A stretch of DNA of 43,977 nucleotides from Streptomyces sp. McG3 (GTDB taxonomy: Bacteria > Actinomycetota > Actinomycetes > Streptomycetales > Streptomycetaceae): the NCBI RefSeq assembly GCF_018619185.1, contig NZ_JAAXYC010000031.1, forward strand, positions 1 to 43,977, in the 5' to 3' direction. Shown here in pieces: positions 7,169 to 14,752 of this stretch (position 1 is the first letter of the stretch; each line of letters opens with the position of its first letter). The translations under genes and the position numbers were made by a program. Under the pieces are notes generated by a model. The model was not told the DNA's origin. It did no database searches and worked only from the letters and a program-made list of their open reading frames with translations.

Positions 7169-7200
7169 GAGGACCTCCGAGAGCGGTACGGGATGAGGGG

Positions 7201-7440
7201 TCAGGATGCCGAGGGGGCGTTCTGCCCCTCGGCGTGGCTGGCGAGGTGCCGCTTGCGGCACTCGTTGACGTAGCCCTTGCCGGATTCCTCCTTCTTCCAG
7301 CCGCAGGAGCAGACGGCGCGGGTGTACGCGCGGCCGGGGCAGTCGGTGTGGAGCGGCTTGCCGGAGCTGGTGTGCTTGTGGTCCGCCGGGCAGGGAGTGC
7401 CGTCGGCGTGATGGTTGGTGAGCGGGGCGCGGAAGGTCAT
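7201..7440 (-). CDS. Small Cys/His-rich zinc-binding-like protein
   Basis: A 79-residue protein with many potential metal ligands: PCPADHKH, HTDCPG, VCSCGWKK, ECRKRH and HLASH. The VCSCGW motif followed by C and H residues resembles small zinc ribbons of actinomycete plasmid proteins. Family and partner are not recognised. It is 32 bases upstream of the next leftward gene and has G/C-biased codon third positions. Confidence 0.65.
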   Translation of the reverse strand: MTFRAPLTNHHADGTPCPADHKHTSSGKPLHTDCPGRAYTRAVCSCGWKKEESGKGYVNECRKRHLASHAEGQNAPSAS

Positions 7441-7517
7441 GGTGAGGCGGCTCCTCGTGGGAGGTGTAGACGGGCATCCGGAGCGACAGGTGTGGGGAGC
7501 ACGCCGTCATGCGAAGG

Positions 7518-7551
7518 CGTCGCGCCGCCGCTGGCGTGCCACGGCGCGACG
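7518..7551. terminator. Hairpin between two leftward genes
   Basis: CGTCGCGCC (7518-7526) pairs with GGCGCGACG (7543-7551) across a 16-base loop in the 132-base gap between the 7573-7941 and 7201-7440 genes. It could attenuate or end transcription. No U-tract is present. Confidence 0.4.
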
Positions 7552-7572
7552 GGCGGCCCGGTGACGGAGGAG

Positions 7573-7941
7573 TCAGTGGGCCAGCCGGTAGAGCCGGGCC
7601 GGAGCGGAGGGTCCGGTCTCCGCTATGACCAGGCCGTCGGTGATCAGGCGCTGAAGCGAGCTGGCGACGCGATCGTGGTTCAGCCCAGTAGCGGAACTGA
7701 TCTTGGAGAGGGGTGCGTTGGGGTTCGCGGACAGGCAGGCGACGACACGGGTGTCGCGTCGGCGGAGGTAGTCCTGGAAGATCCCGGCGGTGTACACCAG
7801 CAACACCCCGCAGCAGACCTGAGGGATACCGCGCGAGGCCATGCCGGAGCCCGCGATGGCGTCGTACGCCGCGAAGACGGCGGTGCCGGAGCCGACGATG
7901 TGGTTCGCGATTCTCACGAGGTCATCGGAGTAGAACGTCAT
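7573..7941 (-). CDS. Membrane-anchored winged-helix protein
   Basis: A 122-residue protein. Residues about 10-55 hold two hydrophobic segments (IVGSGTAVFAAYDAIAG and IPQVCCGVLLVYTAGIF). From about 62 on there is a winged-helix pattern (VVACLSANPNAPLSKISSATGLNHDRVASSLQRLITDGLV). It has the same architecture as the 876-1199 product, so the ICE encodes at least two membrane-tethered wHTH proteins. A sensor that ties gene expression to the envelope is plausible; no ligand or operator is visible. Confidence 0.65.
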   Translation of the reverse strand: MTFYSDDLVRIANHIVGSGTAVFAAYDAIAGSGMASRGIPQVCCGVLLVYTAGIFQDYLRRRDTRVVACLSANPNAPLSKISSATGLNHDRVASSLQRLITDGLVIAETGPSAPARLYRLAH

Positions 7942-8028
7942 TTCAACGCCTTTCGGTCAGGAAGAAGAGGATCGGCGGGTCTGCCGGGGTGGGCGGGTCG
8001 TTGTCGGCTCGCTCTGGTCGTTCGGCGG

Positions 8029-8376
8029 TCAGTGCGAGGAGTGGGCGACGAGGGCGGCGAGGAATCCGGCGACGGCTTCGGAGGGGGTGTGGATGCCGAA
8101 CTCCTGAACCCACGGAGCGCCGTCGGCGGGCAGCACCAAGACGCGCCAGACGATGTCGCGCTTCCAGGCGGCGGGGTCTTCGGGGAGCCAGCCGACGTAG
8201 ACGTGACCGTCCGGGCTGGTTGCGTGGACGTTGGCCTCCGGGGTGTCGACGACGGCCCAGCCGAGGCTGTTGAGGAGGCCGAGAACAGGACCGGCGCAGT
8301 GGTCGGAGGAGAGCCAGCAGCGGTCTTCCTGGGCCGGCCGGACGACGGCGGGCAGGAGGGTGGTGGAGGTGGTCAC
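8029..8376 (-). CDS. DUF317-like protein
   Basis: A 115-residue protein with the pattern seen in actinomycete DUF317 proteins: a W-V-T-S-like start region (DRCWLSSDHCAG), SPDGHVYVGWLPEDPAAWKRDIVWRV in the middle, and FGIHTPSEAVAGFLAALV near the end. DUF317 proteins are common on Streptomyces plasmids and ICEs; their biochemical role is unknown. It matches one half of the longer DUF317-like protein at 9438-10382 and lacks that protein's C-terminal tail. It diverges from the 8592-8882 gene. Confidence 0.7.
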   Translation of the reverse strand: MTTSTTLLPAVVRPAQEDRCWLSSDHCAGPVLGLLNSLGWAVVDTPEANVHATSPDGHVYVGWLPEDPAAWKRDIVWRVLVLPADGAPWVQEFGIHTPSEAVAGFLAALVAHSSH

Positions 8377-8591
8377 GGTTGAACGATCCCTTCGTTGACC
8401 TGCGGTTTTCCCAACACCCGTACGTTGACATGGGATGTGGCGGAGTACGTAGTCGATTCCCAGGAAGCGGCGTCTGCCGTGGGCGAACTGGCCGACGCCA
8501 TCAGGGCCGTGCGCCGGGAATGGAACGGCGAAGGGAGTTGTCGTACTGGGGTTGCGGCAAAGGGCCGCACGGGGTCGAAGGGGGAGCAGGG
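8377..8591 (+). promoter_or_regulatory. Divergent intergenic region with a possible promoter
   Basis: The 215 bases between the divergent genes 8029-8376 and 8592-8882. TTGACA at 8425-8430 is a perfect -35 hexamer for the plus strand, but no good -10 is visible 16-18 bases downstream. The plus frame starting at this TTG also looks moderately protein-like (WDVAEYVVDSQEAASAVGE) but runs into the next gene in another phase, so it is not called. Confidence 0.25.
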
Positions 8592-8882
8592 ATGGCGAAG
8601 CCGAGCAGGCACGAGGTCGGGACCGGGCTGGAGCACAAGGTCTGCGCCGCCGGGCGACCGTGGACGGTGGGCGACATCGCGATGGTCGCCGACGGCCAGT
8701 GGGCTGTCGGCGTCCAGACGGAGGCGCGGTGGGACGACGGCGAGGTGGTCCTGGACCGCAGCGCTGACGGACATCGCGTCGAGTTGACGGTGGAGGAGCT
8801 GGCCCGCGCGGTGGGCTCCGGCATCTGGATGCGCACGGTGGACCAGAGAGATCCCGCCCACCGCGACGAGGACCACGATTGA
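8592..8882 (+). CDS. Small hypothetical protein on the plus strand
   Basis: A 96-residue protein with strong G/C third-position bias and GGAG six bases before its ATG. It contains WTVGDIAMVADGQWAVGVQTEARWDDGEVVL and then ELTVEELARAV, suggesting a small beta-rich domain followed by a helix. It is rich in Asp/Glu. No family is recognised. It is one of only three plus-strand genes in the ICE outside the transposon and the defence block, and its stop nearly touches that of the convergent 8887-9378 gene. Confidence 0.6.
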   Translation: MAKPSRHEVGTGLEHKVCAAGRPWTVGDIAMVADGQWAVGVQTEARWDDGEVVLDRSADGHRVELTVEELARAVGSGIWMRTVDQRDPAHRDEDHD

Positions 8883-8886
8883 TCGA

Positions 8887-9378
8887 TCAGCGACCTGGCC
8901 CCGGGCCAGGCGCCGGCGGCCCGACGACGGCCGGAGGAGCGGGCTGGTCCGGTATCTGGCCGAGGACGTGTTGATCGCGCCCGGAGCGGGCAACAGCGGC
9001 CTGCGCCAACCGGGTTGCTGGGGCCCGGTCCGCCGTCGCGGCGGCTTCACGCGCCTGGACCACAGGGCTGATCGCCTGAAGGGCCGTAAGGCTTTCGGGT
9101 TGGGCGACGCGAAGGTCGGCTGCGGAGCTGGTGATGCGTCGCAGGTCGTAGAAGGCCGGTGCGCGGCCCGGCCGGGTGAGGGCGTGCAGGCGCTCCTGGT
9201 GCACGGCCACGGAGCTGTCGGCGGTGACCAGGAGGGCCGAGCGGATGTGCATGACCGAGCGTAGGAGAGGGCCGTCGGTCGGGCGGCGGACCGCGATCGA
9301 CTCCAGAGCTTCGATCGGACGGCCCCAGGCTTCCTCGATCATGGCTGTGGCCTGGTCGAGTGCGGTGGCGTCGGGCAT
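8887..9378 (-). CDS. Helical protein with shared Ala/Pro tail
   Basis: A 163-residue protein. Residues 1-105 are helical and rich in Ala, Leu and Arg (ALDQATAMIEEAWGRPIEALE; HQERLHALTRPGR). From about 110 on it changes to a tail with the core TRLAQAAVARSG followed by a Pro/Gly/Ala-rich end PAPGPGPGR. This is the tail type found on the relaxase and other ICE proteins. Function is not recognised. The possible role of the tail is set out in the findings. Confidence 0.6.
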   Translation of the reverse strand: MPDATALDQATAMIEEAWGRPIEALESIAVRRPTDGPLLRSVMHIRSALLVTADSSVAVHQERLHALTRPGRAPAFYDLRRITSSAADLRVAQPESLTALQAISPVVQAREAAATADRAPATRLAQAAVARSGRDQHVLGQIPDQPAPPAVVGPPAPGPGPGR

Positions 9379-9437
9379 GGCGGAACTCCAGGTAGTCGAA
9401 GGGGGGTGGAGGCGGTGCTCCGGAAGAGGAGCAGGGG

Positions 9438-10382
9438 TCAGCGGCTGCGGCGCGGGGTCGACGCGCTGGCCGACGGCCTGGCCGCGAGAGCAGGCGCGGG
9501 ACTCCCGGACGGGTTCAGGGCCGAAGCCGACGTGCGGCTTCGGGCGGCCATGACCCGGAGGTCGGCGGCCGTCCGGGGGAATCGCGCGGCGCGTTGGACG
9601 GCCTGCGTGACAGCAGTGCGGCGTACGTCGAGGGGAGTGGGAGCCCGGGGAACCTGGGGCGTGCTCGGGGTGACGGGGGTGAGTGAGACCAGGTGTGCCA
9701 CCTCACGGTGGATCTGGTGGCGCTCGCGTACCACCGGGGCTCGATCGGCCATGACGGCTGCCGTCGCGGCGATCAAGTGGGTGGGCGTACGGGCCGAGAA
9801 GATGGCCTCCGCACGGGTGCCCCAACCGGGTGGACCCGACCAGAGGGTGACGGCTTCGTCATCATGACGGGAGAGACGGTTGTCGATGAGGACGCCTGCT
9901 TGTCCGTCCGGGGCGATGATCTCGGCGGTGCCGAGTTCGGCCCCGCCGTGGCGGGTCCAGTCGGCATCGGTCAGCGGCTGGACGGCGTCGGCCCAGCGGT
10001 ATGACGGGCTCGCCAGATAGCGCCCGTTGCCCTCGTACGCATCGGCTTCGGCGTAGTCGTGAGCGAGAGCGGTGGTCAGCCCGGCGACGATCTCGGCCGG
10101 GGTGACATGGTTGAAGGTCGCTGTCCAGCGGGGTGAGGAGACGGCTTCCTCGGATGCGGCGATCTTCCACAGCTCGAAGTCGTCGCCGAACCAGCCGATA
10201 CGGATCCTCTGGTCGGGCGACGTGACGAGGAGCTGGCAGGGACCGTCATCGAGGTAGTGGTGCGGCCAGTGAGCGACAGGGGCGAAGCCGGCGTCTCCGG
10301 CCCCGTTGGAACCGGCCAGGTACATCGGGCTGACCAGTACCTTCTGGTACAGATAGTTGTCGTTGGGCTGCTGGACGCTCAT
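9438..10382 (-). CDS. DUF317-like protein with shared C-terminal tail
   Basis: A 314-residue protein whose first ~210 residues contain two DUF317-like units: RIRIGWFGDDFELWKIAAS…FNHVTPAEIVAGLTTAL and then AGVLIDNRLSRHDDEAVTLW…SARTPTHLIAATAAVM. The family is common on Streptomyces mobile elements; function unknown. After about residue 235 it changes to a disordered tail with ADLRVMAARSRT and a basic end (STPRRSR), like many ICE proteins here. Start ATG at 10382 is chosen because upstream frame extension is low-complexity. Confidence 0.7.
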   Translation of the reverse strand: MSVQQPNDNYLYQKVLVSPMYLAGSNGAGDAGFAPVAHWPHHYLDDGPCQLLVTSPDQRIRIGWFGDDFELWKIAASEEAVSSPRWTATFNHVTPAEIVAGLTTALAHDYAEADAYEGNGRYLASPSYRWADAVQPLTDADWTRHGGAELGTAEIIAPDGQAGVLIDNRLSRHDDEAVTLWSGPPGWGTRAEAIFSARTPTHLIAATAAVMADRAPVVRERHQIHREVAHLVSLTPVTPSTPQVPRAPTPLDVRRTAVTQAVQRAARFPRTAADLRVMAARSRTSASALNPSGSPAPALAARPSASASTPRRSR

Positions 10383-10506
10383 GGTCGAGACTCCGGGCAC
10401 GTAGGAGGGGAACGCACCCGCGTAGCCAGCAGGGTGAAGTGCTGGGGCGCACGCGGACGCGGTGGCAGCGGTGAGACGGCACTGGCTCTCAGCACCAGCA
10501 CCCGGA

Positions 10507-11349
10507 TTACCGCCCCCGGCCTGGGGCCGATCGGGCGGTGACAGCCGCCGACACCCGCAGTTGCGGCTGTGGCGCGTGGCTGAAGAGGTCGTTCGGTGCG
10601 GCGGCACTTCGACGTAGGGCCGCTGCGGTCCGGGCACCGTCCCCCGTCAGCGGGACATTCGTATGGGTCCGCGTGGCCGCTGCGACGCGGACTGGGCTCG
10701 GCGAGGTCTTGAACATGGTGACGGGTTCGCTCCAGTGCTCGACGGTCGCGTAGACGGCTCCCAGCGCCTGACCGGCATCGGTCAGCGTGTAAGGGTCGCC
10801 GTGGCGCGGGCCTGTTCGGGTGATCAAGCCCGCAGCCTGAAGCCGGGAGAGCTGCTGCCCGCTCAGGCTGTTGCTCAGGCCAGCCTCCTCGGCGATGTGG
10901 GCGTATCGCATCGGGCCGCCCGCGTCGAGGAGCTGAATCACGGCGGTCGAGTGCCGATGATGTAGACGGCGTAGTGCGTCTTCGACGCGTTCGGCACCGG
11001 CCATCTGGCCGAGCGGGAGGTAGGCATGGGACCAGTCCGAAAGGGTGTGGAATACGGGAGCCAGTGACTTGCCGAGCGTGCTCAGCCGGTACGGAGCACC
11101 GCGACGGTCGTCGTCCCGAGTGACCAGCCCGTCAGCGCGCATCGTGGCCAGACGCTTGCCGATGAGCTGCTCGCTGACGAAGGGAAGCTGGGCGGCGACG
11201 TCGCGGATGCGCATGGGATGGTTCTCTTGGGCCAGGGTCATCGCCGACCAGGCGGTCCACTTCGGCCACAAGAGGGAGAGCGCGTCCTCGACGCGTTGAG
11301 CATCGACCGCGCCGATGGGGAAGGCGGGGCGCTTCATCCGGGTGGACAT
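10507..11349 (-). CDS. Tandem HxlR-like winged-helix regulator with shared tail
   Basis: A 280-residue protein with two consecutive winged-helix domains of the HxlR/ArsR type. The first (about residues 22-108) has HPMRIRDVAAQLPFVSEQLIGKRL then LVTRDDDRRGAPYRLSTLG. The second (about 120-205) has GPMRYAHIAEEAGLSNSLSGQQL then ITRTGPRHGDPYTLTDAG. Both end with the usual wing and a Y-x-L-T/S-x-G strand. HxlR proteins normally carry one domain and dimerise; this looks like a fused dimer. The tail has RTAAALRRSAAAP and ends APGRGR. A DNA-binding regulator is well supported; target unknown. Confidence 0.75.
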   Translation of the reverse strand: MSTRMKRPAFPIGAVDAQRVEDALSLLWPKWTAWSAMTLAQENHPMRIRDVAAQLPFVSEQLIGKRLATMRADGLVTRDDDRRGAPYRLSTLGKSLAPVFHTLSDWSHAYLPLGQMAGAERVEDALRRLHHRHSTAVIQLLDAGGPMRYAHIAEEAGLSNSLSGQQLSRLQAAGLITRTGPRHGDPYTLTDAGQALGAVYATVEHWSEPVTMFKTSPSPVRVAAATRTHTNVPLTGDGARTAAALRRSAAAPNDLFSHAPQPQLRVSAAVTARSAPGRGR

Positions 11350-11372
11350 GGGCGCGTCCTTTCTGGAAGGGG

Positions 11373-12173
11373 TCAGCGGGCGGGGTTGCGCACCGTCGGG
11401 GTGGCAGGCCGAGCGGCGGAGTTGGCGAGGGGCCCGGGGCTCGCCGGGGCGTGGCTACGGCCGAGGGCTGCGGACACGCGCGATGTCGCCGTACGTGCCG
11501 CGCGAAGGGCGGCTTCGCCGTGGGACGTGAGCGAAAGGAGTTGTCCTGGCCGGTGCGGGTTCTCGCTGGTGTCCTGGTGCAGTAGCCCGTCGGCGACCAT
11601 TCGGCGGACGGTTGAAGGAAGCGGCTGCGGGCGTCGGCCCGTCCCGTCAGATAGGTAGGGCTCCTCGCCGATCGCGGTACGGCAAAGGCGCAGACCGCCA
11701 AGTTCGACCACTTCGAGAGCCTTGAGCTGACGATCGCCCTCGATGGCCCAGTCGTCGTCCCTGCCGGAGCGCTGTTCCCGGTTGGCCTCGTGGGAATTCG
11801 TCGTCGAGTGCTCGGGCTGAAGGCGCTGGTACGCGGAGACGGCGTCGATGAGCTGGTCGTAGGCCCGACCCTGCTTGGTGAGGAGTTCTCCGAGCTTCGG
11901 AATCGATGTCCGCAGGAGCGCGTACGAGACGCGGGCCCTGCCGAGTTCGCCGCGCCCGATGGGTTCGAAAAGCCGGAGAGCATCCTTGGCCGCAACCGTC
12001 ACCCGGTCGTGTCGCTCGTTCAGCTCGTACGCGGACGCGATCACCCGAGTCGAGGCTCGGTACAGCGGATCGGCAGGGCGATAAGTGGCGTTGAGCATGT
12101 TGACGTTCGAGATACCGAGTGTGTCGGCGACGAAGTGCGTACCGGGCTCGGTGTTCGGGTCGTAGGGGTTCAC
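11373..12173 (-). CDS. Probable winged-helix protein with shared tail
   Basis: A 266-residue protein. Residues 30-120 are helical (YELNERHDRVTVAAKDALRLFEP; KLGELLTKQGRAYDQLIDAVSAYQ). From about 150 there is a winged-helix-like stretch (RQLKALEVVELGGLRLC…STVRRMVADGLLHQDT…GQLLSLTSHGEAALRA), similar to the preceding HxlR-like gene. The tail has TSRVSAALGRSHAPAS and ends TVRNPAR. Its ATG overlaps the stop of the upstream gene (12170-12832), so they are coupled. Regulator is the likeliest role, with moderate certainty. Confidence 0.65.
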   Translation of the reverse strand: MNPYDPNTEPGTHFVADTLGISNVNMLNATYRPADPLYRASTRVIASAYELNERHDRVTVAAKDALRLFEPIGRGELGRARVSYALLRTSIPKLGELLTKQGRAYDQLIDAVSAYQRLQPEHSTTNSHEANREQRSGRDDDWAIEGDRQLKALEVVELGGLRLCRTAIGEEPYLSDGTGRRPQPLPSTVRRMVADGLLHQDTSENPHRPGQLLSLTSHGEAALRAARTATSRVSAALGRSHAPASPGPLANSAARPATPTVRNPAR

Positions 12174-12832
12174 TTGGCCGTCTCCATCCGGGCGAGCAGA
12201 GAGCGGACCAGCGTAGGAAGGCTGTCGGGACCGTCGCCGAGCCGGACGTGGTCGGTCACCTCGTCGAGGACGTACGTAGCGTCTTCGAGAAGGCCGCCGG
12301 AGATTTCCATGCAGGCGTCGGTGATCCGGGAGGCTGCGAGCAAGGACTCGGAGAGCACCTCGACGTAGTCGTCCGGCGCGAGACCGGCGGCGTTGGCCGC
12401 AGTACGGATCGCCTCCAACTCCAGCGCGCTGAAGCTGAAGTCATGGCCCTGCTCCACGCTGGCCGGTGCGGAGAAGGCGGGGTCCGGTGGTTCCGTGGGG
12501 ATGCCGACGCGTGTGCAGATCCGGTCGACCGAAGCGGTCAGCTCGGCCAGGGACTCGGTGAGCCATCCCAGGGCGGAGGCGTACGAGGCCAGGGTGAAGA
12601 GACCTGCCGGCGTAGTGGGGAGCGGGTCGTCGGCCACGAACCCTTCGAGCCGGTCGTTCAGCTCGCAGATCACCTGGGGCCCGGCGGACAGAGCACCGAG
12701 CACGGGGTGCAGGTAGGAGCGGCTGGCGGCCGTCGGATAGTCGGCGGTGAGGATCCCGGAGACGCGGTGCGCAGCATCGGTGAGCAGGCTCGCCAGTTCG
12801 GCACGCGTGAGCGGGGCGTGATCGGAGGTCAT
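12170..12832 (-). CDS. Helical hypothetical protein
   Basis: A 220-residue, mostly helical acidic protein (LTRAELASLLTDAAHRVSGIL; YASALGWLTESLAELTASVDRICTRVG; EVLSESLLAASRITDACMEISGGLLEDATYVLDEV). No motif or family is recognised and it has no Ala/Pro tail. Its start overlaps the stop of the RelE-like gene upstream and its stop overlaps the start of the wHTH gene downstream. This places it between a possible toxin and a regulator; an antitoxin or chaperone role is conceivable but not supported by sequence. Confidence 0.6.
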   Translation of the reverse strand: MTSDHAPLTRAELASLLTDAAHRVSGILTADYPTAASRSYLHPVLGALSAGPQVICELNDRLEGFVADDPLPTTPAGLFTLASYASALGWLTESLAELTASVDRICTRVGIPTEPPDPAFSAPASVEQGHDFSFSALELEAIRTAANAAGLAPDDYVEVLSESLLAASRITDACMEISGGLLEDATYVLDEVTDHVRLGDGPDSLPTLVRSLLARMETAK

Positions 12833-13299
12833 CGCTGGGGAGCCTTTCGAGAGGCAGAGGCCGGAGACTGGACTGCTGTTGGAGAGGTCGACGGAGCAGC
12901 CGTCGACTGGTTCGCAAGGGGCGAGCGGGCGCGGGCGGCCTGCACCCGGGCCGCCGTACGGGAGTCCGCCTCGGTACCTCGCTCAGGGCCGGTACGGAGG
13001 TGAGCGGAGCGGTAGACCGCGTAGTCCTTCCGGCTTCCGGCGGCAACGAGGTAGACCTCGCGTTTGTGGTTCGAGCTGGGCGGGGCCGGGCGGAACTGGA
13101 TGACCATCCGGTAGGCGACGGACGGATCCACGTACACCTTGTGGTATCCGGCGAGACGCCCCTTCAGGGGTAGGCAGTCGTCGCTTCCGTGGACCAGGTT
13201 CTGCAGCTCCAGCAGCGCCAGATCACGGATGCGATCGGGAAGGTTCCGCAGATCCTCAATGGCGTCGGGATGCGCCGCGAAGGCGAAGCGGGCGCTCAC
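12829..13299 (-). CDS. RelE/ParE-like protein with shared C-terminal tail
   Basis: A 156-residue protein. Residues 1-102 fit the RelE/ParE fold: an initial strand (ARFAFAAHPDA), two helices (IEDLRNLPDRIRDLALLELQNLV), a strand-turn (PLKGRLAGYHKVYVD), then YRMVIQFR and KREVYLVAAGSRKDYAVYRSAHLR. K46, R48, R64 and R90 are in places where the family has basic residues. RelE proteins cut mRNA on the ribosome and ParE proteins target gyrase; which applies is not visible. No small antitoxin lies directly upstream. Residues 103-156 are the tail (TAARVQAARARSPLAN … RKAPQR), which is not part of usual toxins. Confidence 0.65.
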   Translation of the reverse strand: MSARFAFAAHPDAIEDLRNLPDRIRDLALLELQNLVHGSDDCLPLKGRLAGYHKVYVDPSVAYRMVIQFRPAPPSSNHKREVYLVAAGSRKDYAVYRSAHLRTGPERGTEADSRTAARVQAARARSPLANQSTAAPSTSPTAVQSPASASRKAPQR

Positions 13300-14063
13300 A
13301 GCAGCCTCCCCTGTACCGAACGCTGTACCGGTACGGCTGCCGCGGACTGGTGGGCACCAGAGGCGGTCCTCGGTATCTCGGAGCCGCCTGCCGAGCGGGC
13401 GAGGGCGGCACGGGTCCGGAGAACGGCAGCTTCACCGAGGTGTTCCGGTGGCTGCGGCAGCGGGGTGCTGCGGTCGTCCAGCCAGCGGAGAGCGGTCTCC
13501 TCATCGGGGAAGGCACCCTCGCGCAGCGTGTACGTGTGGGCGTTGGAGTCCCCCTCTTCGAGGAAGAGGCGAACGGGTGCCTGAGCGGCCTCACCGTCAC
13601 GGGTCAACGTCCATGCTTCGCACGGGTCGTAGTCCGAGGTTTGGCTCTCGATGACCTCGTACCGCGCGCCTGACTCCCGGATCTGTGCCTCGATACGAAC
13701 GGTGAGATCGTCGGCGGGAGTGGAGAATCCAGCGCCTACTTCGGTTATCTGCTCGGGTGGGCAGCCGTGCTCGATCAACCAGTTCTGGGCGAAGGGGACC
13801 GTGGCGTGGTAGGCCGTCTCCATGGTGAACGTGTTGAGGCTGAGATCCCGCGCCACCTTGATCGCGGCTACCTGCGGCTCGCCGGGGACACCCCACGTGA
13901 CCGACCCGTCGTGAGCGACGACGTAAGAGTGCGAGCCGTGAGGAGCAGTGTGGTGCTCGGTCAGGACCCTCAGGTCGCCTGACCAGAACTGCTGCTCCGC
14001 GTACTCGGAGTCAGCGTCGGCGGGTGCAAGATCGTCGAGGTGAAAGTCGAGTTCCGTGCTCAT
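13296..14063 (-). CDS. Hypothetical protein with shared C-terminal tail
   Basis: A 255-residue acidic protein. It has a beta-rich first half (LRVLTEHHTAPHGSHSYVVAHDGSVTWG) and a second half resembling a DUF317-like or immunity-type fold (YEVIESQTSDYDPCEAWTLTRD, then VRLFLEEGDSNAHTYTLREGAFPDEE). I do not recognise a named family. The end carries the clearest form of the tail core, LRTRAALARSAGG, and ends VQGRLL. ATG at 14063 overlaps the stop of the DUF4913 gene (ATGA) and its own stop overlaps the RelE-like start, so three genes are coupled. Confidence 0.6.
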   Translation of the reverse strand: MSTELDFHLDDLAPADADSEYAEQQFWSGDLRVLTEHHTAPHGSHSYVVAHDGSVTWGVPGEPQVAAIKVARDLSLNTFTMETAYHATVPFAQNWLIEHGCPPEQITEVGAGFSTPADDLTVRIEAQIRESGARYEVIESQTSDYDPCEAWTLTRDGEAAQAPVRLFLEEGDSNAHTYTLREGAFPDEETALRWLDDRSTPLPQPPEHLGEAAVLRTRAALARSAGGSEIPRTASGAHQSAAAVPVQRSVQGRLL

Positions 14064-14659
14064 TCCGTCGCTTCCGACTGTTCGGGCGCCGGGGTGACCA
14101 GCACTCGGTGGTTCGGCCGGGTCGGGCTCGTCGTACACGCGGCGAAGGGGCCGTCGGGGGCCCGGAGGTGGACCAGCGCCTGGTCCAGGTGGTCGCGGTG
14201 CCAGGTCGAAGGACCTGACAGGCCGGCCTCGGTATCAGTGAGCTGCTGCCACGCGAGCCAGAGCGCGTGCAGCCGGGCGACGGCCTCCGGGTGTTCGTCC
14301 CACCGCGCGCACCACGGACGGGAGGAGCTGATCTCTCGGCCGTAGACGGGGAGGAGGAGGTAGTTCACCCAGTCGCTGAGTGCGGTGAGTTCGGCGGCGT
14401 ACGCTTCCCCGCCCAGGGCGAGGATGAACACCGAGGCGGGGCCCTCCCCCTGCGCGGCGTCGGCCGCCTCGGCTTCCGGAACGTCATCCGTGTGCTGGCT
14501 GGCAACGGGTACGGGGTCGGAGCCGAGGCGGTCGAGGAGGGCGCCGTGCTGCCTGACCTCGGCCATGGTCTTGGCGAGGGTGCTGGCAAGGTCGTCGAGA
14601 TCCCCGTCGGGGATGCGGAACGGCTCGGGGCCGGGGGTGGTCGGGCTGGTGTCGGACAT
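14060..14659 (-). CDS. DUF4913 protein
   Basis: A 199-residue protein with the DUF4913 pattern in its C-terminal half: SDWVNYLLLPVYGREI, RPWCARWDEHPEAVARLHALWLAW, and STWHRDHLDQALVHLRAPDGPFAAC. DUF4913 is found on actinomycete plasmids and ICEs, often near relaxase or replication genes; its function is unknown. The N-terminal third is acidic with Ala/Glu repeats. The ATG at 14659 is preferred over 14674 because GGAG lies nine bases before it. One copy of the three-copy intergenic repeat lies just upstream. Confidence 0.75.
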   Translation of the reverse strand: MSDTSPTTPGPEPFRIPDGDLDDLASTLAKTMAEVRQHGALLDRLGSDPVPVASQHTDDVPEAEAADAAQGEGPASVFILALGGEAYAAELTALSDWVNYLLLPVYGREISSSRPWCARWDEHPEAVARLHALWLAWQQLTDTEAGLSGPSTWHRDHLDQALVHLRAPDGPFAACTTSPTRPNHRVLVTPAPEQSEATE

Positions 14660-14697
14660 CGGGGCGTGCTCCATCTGTGAGACGGCGACGTGCCCGA

Positions 14698-14748
14698 GAG
14701 GATCCGGAGAATCCGCGGTTTGGCGCGGCCGGAAAAGTCCGGTAGTAG
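14698..14748 (-). repeat. Dispersed intergenic repeat, copy A
   Basis: On the minus strand this reads from a CTAC box through CCGGC and GCCAAACC to GCGGATTCTCCGGATCCTC. It lies between the C5 methyltransferase stop (14753) and the DUF4913 start. Copies B (22223-22270) and C (24988-25036) share the same blocks and spacing. A short stem CCGGA-CTTT-TCCGG is present in this copy only. Confidence 0.6.
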
Positions 14749-14752
14749 GGGG

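Noticed and set aside
8425..8787. A gene starting at TTG 8425 (WDVAEYVVDSQEAAS)
   Set aside because: It has no ribosome-binding site and runs in another phase over the better-supported 8592-8882 gene.
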